Assembly: GCF_001421485.1 (NCBI RefSeq)
Contig: NZ_LMKK01000001.1
Coordinates: 625,717-689,716, forward strand
Direction: 5' to 3'
Source: Agreia sp. Leaf210
GTDB lineage: Bacteria; Actinomycetota; Actinomycetes; Actinomycetales; Microbacteriaceae
DNA length: 64,000 nt
A program made the position numbers and the translations under genes. Shown here one piece after another: positions 43,671 to 52,614 of this stretch. The notes under the pieces are model-generated. The model saw nothing but the letters and a program-made list of their open reading frames with translations. It was not told the DNA's origin and searched no databases. Each line of letters starts with the position of its first letter. The first letter of the stretch is position 1.

Positions 43671-46385
43671 ATGAGCCGGAGGGCGGACCACAGATATGTG
43701 GCCTACAAATCCGAGTTGCGCACGTTCGCCGAGTCGGTCGGCGAGCACCGCGAGGCCGAAATAGCCCAGGCCTCGGCGATCGTCCTCGAGGGTGGCTCGG
43801 TCATCGTGGCCGCCCCCGCCGGCATGGGCAAGAGCTGGGCTGCCCGTGCATGCGCAGCGGCAGTCGGAGCGCGAGGCCGCACGGTCGAGACGGTGACGTG
43901 CGCACGTCTGCGCGCTGACCAGCTGCTCGATCACATGAACACGCATGCGGGCTTGCTGATCATCGAGGACGCGCACCTTCTCGGGATCGATGACATCCGC
44001 CGGCTCGCCGATCTCGCGGCCGCTCCAGACAGCAGTGTTCTCATCACCCTCGACTCCGGCGTCTCCTCCTGCACCGCGGCGGACACGGAGCAGAGCCGCC
44101 GCGAGTTGACGCTCCTCTGGACGGAGAGAGGCATCCCGCGCGTCGACCTGAGCGGCGTCGGCTACGACGAGGCCGTCACAATCGTCGAGACGATCGCCGG
44201 CCCGAACCGTGTCGACGTCGTCACGAGGGCGCGCATCGTGCTGCTCGCTGAAGGCAACCCGCGACTGCTCGAGGAGTTGACACGCGAGGAGTTGTACCGC
44301 GGAACCTACTCGGCTCGCCAGCAGAACATGCTGCTGGGGCCGTCGTACATGTCTCCGCGCATCATCGACTTCGTTCGCCCTCTGCTGCAGGGTCTGAGTT
44401 CCGAAGAGGAGTACGCGCTCGTGACCCTCGCCCGGCTGGGGTCGACCCCCTTTGCGAGGGCGGCGAGACTCGTGGGCAGCACGGCGCTCAGATCTCTCTT
44501 GCGCCGAGGCCTCGTCAGCTATGACCACGGCACCCCGGACTGCGTCGTCGGCCGCTCGCTCTACGCTCGGGCGGCTCTCGCCATCCAGGCGGGCGAGAAC
44601 CCGCTCGAGGCGCGCCACGTCGTCGAACTGGCGCTTCTCAAGGACGCGGCGGCCGGCGTCGAACTCTCCGGTGCGGAATGCGCCTTCGTCGCCGAATACC
44701 TGCTGAACGATCCGAGTCACGATCCGCTCGACGACATGTCACCGGCCAAGGCCGCCGACCTCATGGCGCGTGCCGCACGCCACGCGAATGAAAACGGGAT
44801 GCCGGGCTCCGCCCGGATGTTCGCTCATCGTTCCCTCAGCTTCGAGCCGACTCTCAACGGGGTCGAGCAGCTCTCACGCTGTCTGGTGAGGCAGGGCAAG
44901 TTCCAGGAGGCGGTCGACGTCATCGAGCGCGTCCGAGTTCCGCACGGCGATCCGAAGGAGGATGCCCTCTATCTCTCGTGGTGGATGCAGGTCCTCGGCA
45001 GGCAGGGCACGTCGGCCGAGCGGCTTGATCGACTCGAGGCGGAGGCCCGGTCGTGGGGCACTGTCGACTCCGTTCTCGACGAATGGACGGCGTTCTCGAG
45101 GGCGCGCTCGCGCATGATGTTCAGCTCCTACGCCGAGGGCGTCGACGAGATGGAGCGCATCGTCGACGGTCGTGATTCGTCGGCGCCATTCGTTCTGCGA
45201 GCCATCACCGAGTTGATGCCCTGCTACGTCTACCGCGGGGAGACGTCGAAATTCGAACGCGTTCTGAGCCTCGGCTGGTCGAGGGTCGCGCCGGCCTTCG
45301 CCGCGTGCAGCGGCATCAAACGCGGCGACCGCAGCGGGGTCATCACCGAGTTCGTCATGCAGGCCGCTCTGGTTCGCGGGGCCATCGGTCACGACCGCGC
45401 CGGTCTTGCGCGCGAACTGGAGTCGTTCGCCCTGCGGACCGTCGATTCGTCCGACGAATTCGGCATGGCTCTGGCCAACCTCGCCTCGGGTCACCTCGCC
45501 CTGGAGCAGGGACAGGCAGAGCTAGCGGAGAACGAGCTGTCCAGAGCCCTCGAGCGTGTGGGGTACAGCACCCAGACCAAGTGGACGACCTGGATGCAGA
45601 TCCTCCGGTCGAATGCGTTGGCCCTCCTCCACCGCTACGACGATGCACTCCTCGTGGAACGCGAGATCTCCCCCATCATCCGGGAGAGCACCCCCTGGCT
45701 CGCCCAGTACTCCAGCCACCTCAGTGCGCGGATGAAGGCCCTCGACGGCGACCTGGCCGGATCGGCGGCCGTGTGCCGAGCGATCGCAGACGCCCGGTCC
45801 GACTCCCGTTTCTTCGCCGTGCGACCGCTGCACGTCGCGGCTGCCCTCGGAGAGGATCCCGCGCGGCTGGTCTCGGACATCGAGAGGCTCCCCGAGCAGC
45901 AGATGTGGGAATCGACACGACTCCTCGAGGGTCACCTGCGCGCGTCGGCCGGCGGTGATGCCGACGAGCTCGAACGCATCGGCACCGAGTTGGCTGAACT
46001 GGAGTTCTGGTGGGAGGCGGTGTTCTCGTTCACCACTGCCGCGACGATCCACGCGGACTCCGGAGCTGACGGGCGTCGCGACGCGGCGCTCGCGCGAGCG
46101 GCCGCGCTTCGTGTCCGCCTCCCCGATCTGCAGCCGGTCGAGGAAGCCTCAGAGCAGCACGACCCGACCCCCCACACGACGGACGAACTCGAAGCCCGAA
46201 GGCTCGCCGCGCTCACTCCTCGTGAGCTCGAGGTGGTCACGCTCGCCGCCGACGGACTCACCAACGCCCAGATTGCCGCACGTCTCTATCTGAGCGTGCG
46301 TACCGTGGAGTCGCACATCCTGCAGGCACGAGCGAAGCTCGGTGCCATACCCCGGTCGCAGCTGAAGTCGATCGTGCGAGGATGA
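43671..46385 (+). CDS. Large ATP-binding LuxR-family regulator (LAL/MalT-like)
   Basis: 904 residues from the ATG at 43671 (GGGGG 7 nt upstream); an ATG 18 nt earlier has too short a spacing. An N-terminal AAA/STAND NTPase domain has Walker A AAPAGMGKSW (47-56) and Walker B LLIIEDAH. The middle 500 residues are helical TPR-like repeats. The C-terminal 65 residues form a classical LuxR HTH (LTPRELEVVTLAADGLTNAQIAARLYLSVRTVESH). Such regulators oligomerise on ligand and ATP binding. Its ligand is unknown. Repeated ACTACTG motifs upstream and before the SipW operon suggest autoregulation and a target. Confidence 0.9.
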   Translation: MSRRADHRYVAYKSELRTFAESVGEHREAEIAQASAIVLEGGSVIVAAPAGMGKSWAARACAAAVGARGRTVETVTCARLRADQLLDHMNTHAGLLIIEDAHLLGIDDIRRLADLAAAPDSSVLITLDSGVSSCTAADTEQSRRELTLLWTERGIPRVDLSGVGYDEAVTIVETIAGPNRVDVVTRARIVLLAEGNPRLLEELTREELYRGTYSARQQNMLLGPSYMSPRIIDFVRPLLQGLSSEEEYALVTLARLGSTPFARAARLVGSTALRSLLRRGLVSYDHGTPDCVVGRSLYARAALAIQAGENPLEARHVVELALLKDAAAGVELSGAECAFVAEYLLNDPSHDPLDDMSPAKAADLMARAARHANENGMPGSARMFAHRSLSFEPTLNGVEQLSRCLVRQGKFQEAVDVIERVRVPHGDPKEDALYLSWWMQVLGRQGTSAERLDRLEAEARSWGTVDSVLDEWTAFSRARSRMMFSSYAEGVDEMERIVDGRDSSAPFVLRAITELMPCYVYRGETSKFERVLSLGWSRVAPAFAACSGIKRGDRSGVITEFVMQAALVRGAIGHDRAGLARELESFALRTVDSSDEFGMALANLASGHLALEQGQAELAENELSRALERVGYSTQTKWTTWMQILRSNALALLHRYDDALLVEREISPIIRESTPWLAQYSSHLSARMKALDGDLAGSAAVCRAIADARSDSRFFAVRPLHVAAALGEDPARLVSDIERLPEQQMWESTRLLEGHLRASAGGDADELERIGTELAELEFWWEAVFSFTTAATIHADSGADGRRDAALARAAALRVRLPDLQPVEEASEQHDPTPHTTDELEARRLAALTPRELEVVTLAADGLTNAQIAARLYLSVRTVESHILQARAKLGAIPRSQLKSIVRG

Positions 46386-46407
46386 CGCGGCCGCCGTCGG
46401 TGTGATC

Positions 46408-46446
46408 GTCAGATCACGGCGAGCGACTGTCAGATCACGGCAAGCG
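46408..46446. repeat. Tandem duplication at the 3' end of ackA
   Basis: An 18-bp unit, GTCAGATCACGGC(G/A)AGCG, is present at 46408-46425 and 46429-46446 with one mismatch and a 21-bp period. The second copy contains the ackA stop codon and last codons, so the first is a downstream duplicate of the gene end. Confidence 0.9.
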
Positions 46447-47614
46447 TCTGCCGCGCGATCTCCAACTCCTCGTTGGTGGGGATCACGAGCACGGCCACGC
46501 GCGACGCATCCGTCGAGATCAGTCGTGCACCGCGCTCGGGCGAGGCGTTGCGCTCCTCGTCGATCTCGATGCCCAGGATGCCGAGGCCTTCCAGCGCGCC
46601 CGCACGGATGAGTGGCGTGTTCTCGCCCACCCCTGCGGTGAAGACGATCGCATCGAGCCGCCCCAGGTGCGCCGCGTAGGCGCCCACGTACTGCTTGAGG
46701 CGGTGCAGGTAGACGTCGAGAGCGGGCTTCGCATCGGCGTCGCCCGACTTCGCCGCCGCGATCATGTCACGCATGTCGCCGTGGCCCGACAGACCCAGGA
46801 TGCCGCTGCCGCGATTGAGCAGGGTGTCGAGATCGTCGAAGGTCTGGCCCGTCTTGCGGTGCAGGTGGAACAGCACGGCGGGATCGAGATCGCCCGAGCG
46901 CGTGCCCATGACGAGGCCCTCGAGCGGGGTCATACCCATCGACGTCTCCACCGACTTGCCATCGGAGACGGCGCAGGCCGATGCGCCGTTGCCGAGGTGC
47001 AGCACGATCGTCTTCGTGTCGTCGAGCGGGCGGCCGAGAAACTCCGCCGCCGCCTCGGAGACGAACTTGTGCGAGGTTCCGTGAAAGCCGTAGCGCCGGA
47101 TGCGGTGTTGATCGGCGAGGGCCTTGTCGATCGCGTAGGTGTACGCGGCAGGCGAGAGCGTGGAGTGGAATGCGGTGTCGAAGACGGCGACGTGGGGCAC
47201 GTCGGGAAACGCCTTCTGCGCCGCGTCGATACCTTGCAGGTTCGCCGGGTTGTGCAGCGGAGCGAGGTCGGCGAGGTCTTCGATATTGATCTTCACGAGG
47301 TCGGTGACGATCGTCGCCTCGAAGAACCGCTTTCCCCCGTGCACGACGCGGTGGCCGACGGCGACGGGCGGATGCTCGTCGAGCGACGGTCCGTTCGCCC
47401 GGAACGCATCGAGCATCACCTGGAAACCCTGCGAGTGATCGCGGATGGGGAGGTCGAGCTCGCTCGTCCCCTGCGCGTTGCTGTGCTTGGAGTGCCCGGT
47501 CTCGTCGCCGATGCGCTCGACGAGGCCGGAGGCCAGCACCTCCTCGGTCGTCATCTCGATGAGCTGGTACTTGAACGACGACGAACCAGAGTTCACCACG
47601 AGGATCGCGCTCAT
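46430..47614 (-). CDS. ackA: Acetate kinase
   Basis: 394 residues. It converts acetyl phosphate and ADP to acetate and ATP, or the reverse. ILVVNSGSSSFKYQLIE is the N-terminal ASKHA phosphate motif, HRVVHGG and the catalytic segment AVFDTAFHSTLSPAAYTYA are present, and FHGTSHKFVS and HLGNGASACAVSDGKSVETSMGMTPLEG-type adenosine motifs follow. The ATG overlaps the pta stop by 4 bp, so pta-ackA form an operon. Together with acs it covers both routes between acetate and acetyl-CoA. Confidence 0.97.
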   Translation of the reverse strand: MSAILVVNSGSSSFKYQLIEMTTEEVLASGLVERIGDETGHSKHSNAQGTSELDLPIRDHSQGFQVMLDAFRANGPSLDEHPPVAVGHRVVHGGKRFFEATIVTDLVKINIEDLADLAPLHNPANLQGIDAAQKAFPDVPHVAVFDTAFHSTLSPAAYTYAIDKALADQHRIRRYGFHGTSHKFVSEAAAEFLGRPLDDTKTIVLHLGNGASACAVSDGKSVETSMGMTPLEGLVMGTRSGDLDPAVLFHLHRKTGQTFDDLDTLLNRGSGILGLSGHGDMRDMIAAAKSGDADAKPALDVYLHRLKQYVGAYAAHLGRLDAIVFTAGVGENTPLIRAGALEGLGILGIEIDEERNASPERGARLISTDASRVAVLVIPTNEELEIARQTLAVI

Positions 47615-49761
47615 GCGGATGCTCCTTCGGTTGCGACGGCTTCGACGGGCTGCGCCGCCGCCTGGATCGCCGTGATGGCGATGGTGTTCACGATGTCGGC
47701 CACGAGTGCGCCGCGCGAGAGATCGTTGATGGGCTTGTTGAGTCCCTGCAGGACGGGGCCGATGGCGACGGCCCCGGCGCTGCGCTGCACCGCCTTGTAG
47801 GTGTTGTTGCCCGTGTTGAGGTCGGGGAAGATGAAGACCGTGGCGCGACCCGCCACCTGGCTCTCGGGCATCTTCGTGGCCGCCACTGCGGCATCCGCTG
47901 CGGCATCGTATTGGATGGGCCCTTCCACGAGCAGATCCGGTCGGCGTTCCCGCACGAAGCCGGTCGCCGCGCGCACCTTCTCGACCTCCGCGCCCGAGCC
48001 CGATGTTCCGGTCGAGTAGGAGAGCATCGCGATGCGCGGGTCGACACCGAACTGGGTCGCCGTTGCGCTCGACGAGATGGCGATGTCGGCCAACTGCTCG
48101 GCCGTGGGATCGGGGATGACGGCGCAGTCTCCGTAGACCAGCACCCGGTCGGCGAGCGCCATGAGAAACACGCTCGAGACCACGGATACGCCGGGCTGGG
48201 TCTTGATGACCTCGAACGCAGGGCGGATGGTGTGTGCCGTGGTGTGGGCCGCTCCCGAGACCATGCCGTCGGCGAGGCCCAGCTTCACCATCATGGTGCC
48301 GAAGTACGACACGTCGGTGACAGTGTCGCGCGCCTGCTCGACGGTGATCCCCTTGTGCGCGCGCAGTCGGGCGTACTCCTCGGCGAACGGCTGGCGGTAC
48401 TGCTCGTCGAACACACTCACGATGTGGGCGCCCTCGAGATCGAGACCCAGCCCCGCTGCCCTCGTGCGCACCTCGTCTTCGTCCCCCACGATGGTGAGCT
48501 CGGCGATGCCCCGGGCGAGAACGGTGCTCGCGGCCTTCAGAACGCGGTCGTCGTCACCCTCGGGCAGCACGATGTGACGGCGAACGTGGCGGGCCTGATC
48601 GATGAGCCCGTACTCGAACATGAGCGGTGTGACCACGGTCGACGAGCTCACGTCGAGCAGCTCGAGCAGCTTCGCGCCGTCGACGTGCTGCTCGAACAGA
48701 GCCAGGGCGCTGTCGTACTTGCGCTGGGAATCCGCGGCCAGGCGCCCCCGAGTCGACGTGATGCGCAGCGCCGTGTCGTAGGTTCCGAGGTCGGTCGTCA
48801 CGATCGGCAGGGTCGAGTCGAGACCAGATATCAGCCGCGTGATCGGCTCGGGCAGCTCGAATCCGCCGTTCAGGATGATGCCGCTGAGCGACGGGAACGT
48901 GCCCGAGGCGTTGGCCATGAGAACCGCGAGCAGCACCTCCGAGCGGTCGGCGGGTATCACGACGACGGCGCTCTCGGTGAGGCGCGGAAGCACGTTGACC
49001 ATCGACATCCCGGCGACGACCACACCCAGCGCCTCTCTGTTGAGAAGGCTCGGGTCACCGGAGAGCAGCGAGCCGGCGGTGGCCTCCACGAGGTGCTGCA
49101 TGGTGGGAGCGACAAGCACCCGGTCTTCGGGAATGGCCCAGATGGGAACGGATGCGGGGCCGTCGATGGCGGAACCGATCGCATCCCGGATCTCGTCGAG
49201 CCGTTCGGGATCGGCGCGGTTCGACACGATGCCGAGCAGGGTGGCGTGCGCCAGTTTGAGCTCGACCTGGGCGAGCTCGGTGAGCTGGCGCATGTCGTCG
49301 GGCGTTCGCGATTCGGAGTAGCCGAGCGTCTCGGACGATCCCTGGCCCTTACGGCCTCCGAGCACCAGCAGAACGGGGGCACCGAGGTTCGCCGCGACGC
49401 GCGCATTGAACGAGAGTTCGGAGGGGCTGCCGACGTCGGTGTAGTCGGAGCCGAGGATGACCACCGCGTCGCACTCGCGCTCGACCGCCTTGTAGCGCTC
49501 GACGATGAGCGACAGGGCGGCATCCGGGTCGTTGTGCACGTCGTCGTAGGTGACACCGATGGTCTGCTCGTAGCTCAGCTCGACCCCGTCGTGCGCCAGC
49601 AGCATCTCGAGCACGTAGTCGCGCTCGGCCACGGAACGGGCGATCGGTCGGAAGACTCCGACTCTCTGCAGCGAATGGCACAGCGTGTCGAGCACGCCCA
49701 GAGCGATCGTGGACTTTCCGGAGTGGCCTTCGGCTGAGGCGACGTAGATGCTTCTCGACAC
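47611..49761 (-). CDS. pta: Phosphate acetyltransferase, long (three-domain) form
   Basis: 716 residues, the long Pta form. The GTG at 49761 has AAGGA 6 nt upstream. The N-terminal domain is a BioD-like P-loop fold (VASAEGHSGKSTIALGV), then a DRTGG domain, then the catalytic PTA/PTB domain from about residue 390 (RRHIVLPEGDDDRVLKAA, SYSTGTSGSGAEVEKV, LVEGPIQYDAA). It interconverts acetyl-CoA and acetyl phosphate. A TTAGG-CGCT-CCTAA dyad at 49788-49801 in its leader region could be an operator; I know no regulator for it. Confidence 0.96.
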   Translation of the reverse strand: MSRSIYVASAEGHSGKSTIALGVLDTLCHSLQRVGVFRPIARSVAERDYVLEMLLAHDGVELSYEQTIGVTYDDVHNDPDAALSLIVERYKAVERECDAVVILGSDYTDVGSPSELSFNARVAANLGAPVLLVLGGRKGQGSSETLGYSESRTPDDMRQLTELAQVELKLAHATLLGIVSNRADPERLDEIRDAIGSAIDGPASVPIWAIPEDRVLVAPTMQHLVEATAGSLLSGDPSLLNREALGVVVAGMSMVNVLPRLTESAVVVIPADRSEVLLAVLMANASGTFPSLSGIILNGGFELPEPITRLISGLDSTLPIVTTDLGTYDTALRITSTRGRLAADSQRKYDSALALFEQHVDGAKLLELLDVSSSTVVTPLMFEYGLIDQARHVRRHIVLPEGDDDRVLKAASTVLARGIAELTIVGDEDEVRTRAAGLGLDLEGAHIVSVFDEQYRQPFAEEYARLRAHKGITVEQARDTVTDVSYFGTMMVKLGLADGMVSGAAHTTAHTIRPAFEVIKTQPGVSVVSSVFLMALADRVLVYGDCAVIPDPTAEQLADIAISSSATATQFGVDPRIAMLSYSTGTSGSGAEVEKVRAATGFVRERRPDLLVEGPIQYDAAADAAVAATKMPESQVAGRATVFIFPDLNTGNNTYKAVQRSAGAVAIGPVLQGLNKPINDLSRGALVADIVNTIAITAIQAAAQPVEAVATEGASA

Positions 49762-49866
49762 TTAGGATCCTTCGAACTCGTGGTTGCTTAGGCGCTCCTA
49801 ACCCTATTCGCTCGCCCTGTCATTCTCTGGGGAGGAAGTCCACATCGGGAGGACGTGCAGACCAAA

Positions 49867-50385
49867 TTAGACCGGGTTCGGGCTGCAGGTGGGATTGGCT
49901 CCGAGCAGACCCATGGAGGCGGTCGATCCCGACCATGCGGACCGCCATCCGGTCCCGTCGGCGGTCTGCAAGTACAGGCCGTAGCTGCCTCCCAGAAGAC
50001 CCCCCAGCAGGGATCCGCTGAACGTAGTGGTGTAGGTTCCGGCAGCTGGCCCGCTGGTGGTTACTCCTTGGCCGAGAAGCGCCACCGTGACGTTCGACAA
50101 CACTGCGCCTTCCGAGACCCCGTAGGCGACGTTCGCGGGCACCACGTAGCCGGTTCCGGCGGGGAAGTTCCATTTCACGGTGACCACCGGGTTCGCGCCG
50201 AGAAGACCGCTCGTAAGCACGCAGCTCTGAACGACGGGCTTCGGAATGGTCATAGCGACCAGAGTGGCATTGGCCGTCTCGCGGTCGCTCCACGCCGCCT
50301 CCGTGTGCTCGAGGTGACTCGCGCCCCACCCCGCGACGAGAGTCACGCCCAGCATCAGAGCCACGATTCGGCTGCCGCGGCGCAT
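49867..50385 (-). CDS. Small exported protein at the end of the SipW operon
   Basis: 172 residues. A basic start and a hydrophobic segment (about residues 6-22) lead to HTEAAWSDRETANATL, which resembles the AAWxDxE(F/T)xxA segment after the signal peptide in the two larger exported proteins of this operon. The rest is Gly/Thr/Val-rich and likely beta-structured, with two Cys (about 55 and 167). It starts immediately at the sipW stop (one base shared), so it is translationally coupled. A third substrate of the SipW-type peptidase is the simplest explanation; no family function is recognised. Confidence 0.75.
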   Translation of the reverse strand: MRRGSRIVALMLGVTLVAGWGASHLEHTEAAWSDRETANATLVAMTIPKPVVQSCVLTSGLLGANPVVTVKWNFPAGTGYVVPANVAYGVSEGAVLSNVTVALLGQGVTTSGPAAGTYTTTFSGSLLGGLLGGSYGLYLQTADGTGWRSAWSGSTASMGLLGANPTCSPNPV

Positions 50386-50996
50386 CAGGCGACGCTCCCT
50401 CCGAACGAGCGTGCCCCGTGCCGGCCTCGCGCTCGTCGTCCACGCCGTGCGGAACGCGGCCAGAAGTACCAGGTGATGAACGACGCGACCGCGACGGTGA
50501 CGGCACCGAGCGCGAGCGGGTTCGACATCGCCACGACGGCGACGGCGAGCCCGGGAATCGATGCCATGACCAGGCGCACGGTCGACACGGTGTACGGGGC
50601 GGGATCGTCGACGGGGTTGGCATCTCCGCGCAGCGTCAAGACGCTCTGCCCGTCGGCGCCCGGCTCCGCGGCGACCACCCGGTGCGTGACCGGCAGCTGG
50701 CCGGGCCGATCGACGGTCACGACGTCACCGACGCGGGCCTCGGATGCCGGGATCTCGCGCACGATGGCAAGCGAGCCGGCGGGGATGGTGGGCGACATCG
50801 AGCCGGTCTTGAACATGATGAGCGTGATGTCGAAGATGAGCGCGGCGAGAGTGAGCGCGATACAGACAGCGCCCAGCACGGCCGCGATGTTCAGAAGCAC
50901 TTCACGCACCGCCCCACGCCGGCGCGTGGGCGACGCTGTCCGCTCGTTCGCGTCGGCCTCGCCCTCGTCCTGAATTGTCGTCAGAGTCGCGGTCAT
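50385..50996 (-). CDS. sipW: SipW-type signal peptidase I
   Basis: 203 residues from the ATG at 50996, overlapping the upstream stop by 4 bp. Two membrane helices (about 35-62 and 148-172) flank the catalytic domain. KTGSMSPTIPAGS gives the nucleophile Ser66; DRPGQLPVTHRVV places His105 where bacterial-type peptidases have Lys, the mark of the ER/SipW class. The LRGDANPVDD box is present. In Bacillus, SipW processes TasA and TapA, the biofilm fibre proteins. Here it is embedded between genes for three small exported proteins, its probable substrates. Confidence 0.92.
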   Translation of the reverse strand: MTATLTTIQDEGEADANERTASPTRRRGAVREVLLNIAAVLGAVCIALTLAALIFDITLIMFKTGSMSPTIPAGSLAIVREIPASEARVGDVVTVDRPGQLPVTHRVVAAEPGADGQSVLTLRGDANPVDDPAPYTVSTVRLVMASIPGLAVAVVAMSNPLALGAVTVAVASFITWYFWPRSARRGRRARGRHGARSFGGSVA

Positions 50997-51664
50997 GAGC
51001 TCGAGCTCGCCTTGACTTCCCAGACGGCCGTCACGCTCTGGCCCTGCAGTTCGTTCGCCGCGTCGGAGTTCATCGACACCTCGAAGCAGAACTGAGTCGC
51101 CGCCCCCTGATTGGCGGCGACCGATGTGGTCGGCAGGGCGACCGCGCTGGTGAGGGCCACGCTCGTGGCTGTCGATCCCGCGGCCCCCGCGGTACCTACG
51201 ATGAACGACGTCGGGGCAGGATTCGCTCCTGCCTGGAACAGAGCCGCACCACACGTCGCCCCGACGGGATAGCGCACCACGCGGTAGCGCATGGCACCCG
51301 CGAGCGCCGCGTTGCCGTTCGTGGGGGGCTGCAGAGCGAGCGTGCCATCGAGCGACAGCGCCTTGGTGCGTACCCAGAAGGGTGCGTACTTGACCGTGGT
51401 CGGAGACATCCCTCCCGCCGGGAACGCGAAGCTCAGCGGAGCGGCGGCTGTGGAATCCGCCCAGCTCGTGCCGGAGTTGATCGACGATTCGGTGTCGAAA
51501 CGGCTAGCCGTGAACGTAGCCTGGCCGAATTCGCTGTCGGCCCAGGCCGCCATGGTCAGCGAACCTCCCACGCCGAGCACGAGCCCGCCGGCCAGGATCG
51601 CCCTGATGCGCGCGAAGCGTCGACGACGATCCTCAGCCCGGCGCGCGTGTGAGCGGCGCGTCAT
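50993..51664 (-). CDS. SipW-dependent-type exported protein (TasA/camelysin-like signal)
   Basis: 223 residues. A very basic N-terminus (RRAEDRRRRFARIRAI) precedes LAGGLVLGVGGSLTMAAWADSEF, the alternate signal peptide recognised by SipW-type peptidases, almost identical to that of the neighbouring upstream protein. The mature part is Ala/Thr/Ser-rich with two Cys (C in GATCGAAL and FCFEVS) and likely beta-sandwich structure, as in TasA/camelysin proteins. It starts 2 bp after the previous gene and overlaps sipW by 4 bp. A cell-surface or fibre role is inferred from the family of its signal and context. Confidence 0.85.
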   Translation of the reverse strand: MTRRSHARRAEDRRRRFARIRAILAGGLVLGVGGSLTMAAWADSEFGQATFTASRFDTESSINSGTSWADSTAAAPLSFAFPAGGMSPTTVKYAPFWVRTKALSLDGTLALQPPTNGNAALAGAMRYRVVRYPVGATCGAALFQAGANPAPTSFIVGTAGAAGSTATSVALTSAVALPTTSVAANQGAATQFCFEVSMNSDAANELQGQSVTAVWEVKASSSS

Positions 51665-51666
51665 GC

Positions 51667-52299
51667 TCAGTCGTTGTCCGAGACCGACTCGGCGGCGAAC
51701 TGCCAGGTCACCGTCGCGTCGGCTCCCTCGATGAGGCCGGCGCCCGCGGTCACGATGAGGCAGAGGTTGACCGGAGCTCCCGCGACGGCGCCGGCGCCCT
51801 CGGCCAGGCTGAATGTCGCGGCACCCGCGGTCGTCGGCACGGCGCCGGCCGCGACCAGCACGTCGCCCGTCGTGTCGGCGTCGCACTCGAAGTCTGTGGT
51901 CGTCAACACCTCGTACGTGAGATTGGCCACGTTGGGTCCCGCACCCGTGCTGCTGAGGGTGATGACGGCGTCGGCCGTGGTGTCGGCATCGAGGCGCACC
52001 GCGAACGGCGCGTACACGACATCCTCCGGAGCGAGGTTGAGCGGCTCGACGACGAACGCGAGCGGCGCACCGGGTGCTGTCTCGTGGTCGCTGAACCCGG
52101 CTGCGATCGTCTCCTGTCCCTCGAGGTTGAACGAACCGGCCCCGAAGGCGCCGGTGGCGAACTCCGAGTCGTTCCACGCCGCGAGGGTGACCGCGGCCCC
52201 GACTCCGAGCACGAGCCCACCCGCGAGTATGGCTCGAACGATCCCCGCACGCTTTCTCGTGTGCTCTGTCTTCTCGCGCTCGCTGATTGATGTGCTCAT
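51667..52299 (-). CDS. SipW-dependent-type exported protein, first gene of the operon
   Basis: 210 residues from the ATG at 52299 with GAGGGG 6 nt upstream. The signal region is GIVRAILAGGLVLGVGAAVTLAAWNDSEFATGAF, the alternate signal type. The mature domain has LAPEDVVYAPFAVRLDADTTADAVITL, which corresponds to the GMSPTTVKYAPFWVR segment of the next gene, so the two are paralogues. Two Cys residues (FECDAD and NLCLIV) may form a disulfide. It has a long leader of about 120 nt containing, at its upstream end, two ACTACTGG motifs. Confidence 0.85.
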   Translation of the reverse strand: MSTSISEREKTEHTRKRAGIVRAILAGGLVLGVGAAVTLAAWNDSEFATGAFGAGSFNLEGQETIAAGFSDHETAPGAPLAFVVEPLNLAPEDVVYAPFAVRLDADTTADAVITLSSTGAGPNVANLTYEVLTTTDFECDADTTGDVLVAAGAVPTTAGAATFSLAEGAGAVAGAPVNLCLIVTAGAGLIEGADATVTWQFAAESVSDND

Positions 52300-52423
52300 G
52301 TCGGTGCCCCTCGAGTCCCCCGGATCGGTTGCCGTAACGAACGGCCTGATTCCGACATGGTGGAACGAGAAAGAGCGGCGGACACCACGAATGCGTGATG
52401 TCCAGCAGAGAGAGGCCGACATT

Positions 52424-52458
52424 CCAGTAGTCGCCGTCTCGGGCCCCAGTAGTACTGG
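52424..52458. promoter_or_regulatory. Two ACTACTGG motifs upstream of the SipW operon
   Basis: CCAGTAGT at 52424-52431 and 52446-52453 (ACTACTGG on the minus strand), 22 bp apart. The second runs into ACTGG, giving the dyad CCAGT-AGT-ACTGG (52446-52458). They sit between the SRP RNA terminator and the operon start, 125-159 bp before the ATG. The same core is present three times before the LuxR gene at 43671. Confidence 0.6.
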
Positions 52459-52467
52459 CACAAAAGA

Positions 52468-52558
52468 AAAGACCCCCCGCGCACCCGCCAGAGCCCGGTT
52501 ACCCTTGCTACGTTTCCGTCCTGGGGGAGTTGGCCTGGATGGCGCCACGCGGGGAGCC
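52468..52558 (-). ncRNA. ffs: Signal recognition particle RNA (4.5S)
   Basis: On the minus strand the domain IV hairpin is plain: CCAGG-ACG-GAAA-CGT-AGCA-AGG, with the GNRA tetraloop and the symmetric CAGG/AGCA loop bound by Ffh. The ends pair as CCCCGCG (near the 5' end) with CGCGGGG (near the 3' end), and the flanking AACTCCCCC and GGGCTCTGGCGGG segments match actinobacterial 4.5S RNA as I remember it. TCTTTTCTTTT at the 3' end (52461-52472) serves as the terminator tail. TAAAGT at 52566-52571 is a likely -10 box 7 nt before the 5' end. Ends are estimates. Confidence 0.92.
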
Positions 52559-52614
52559 GTCAACCACTTTACGCGAGGTTGTGTGCTCAACGCGACCTGA
52601 GGTGTACTTGACGC

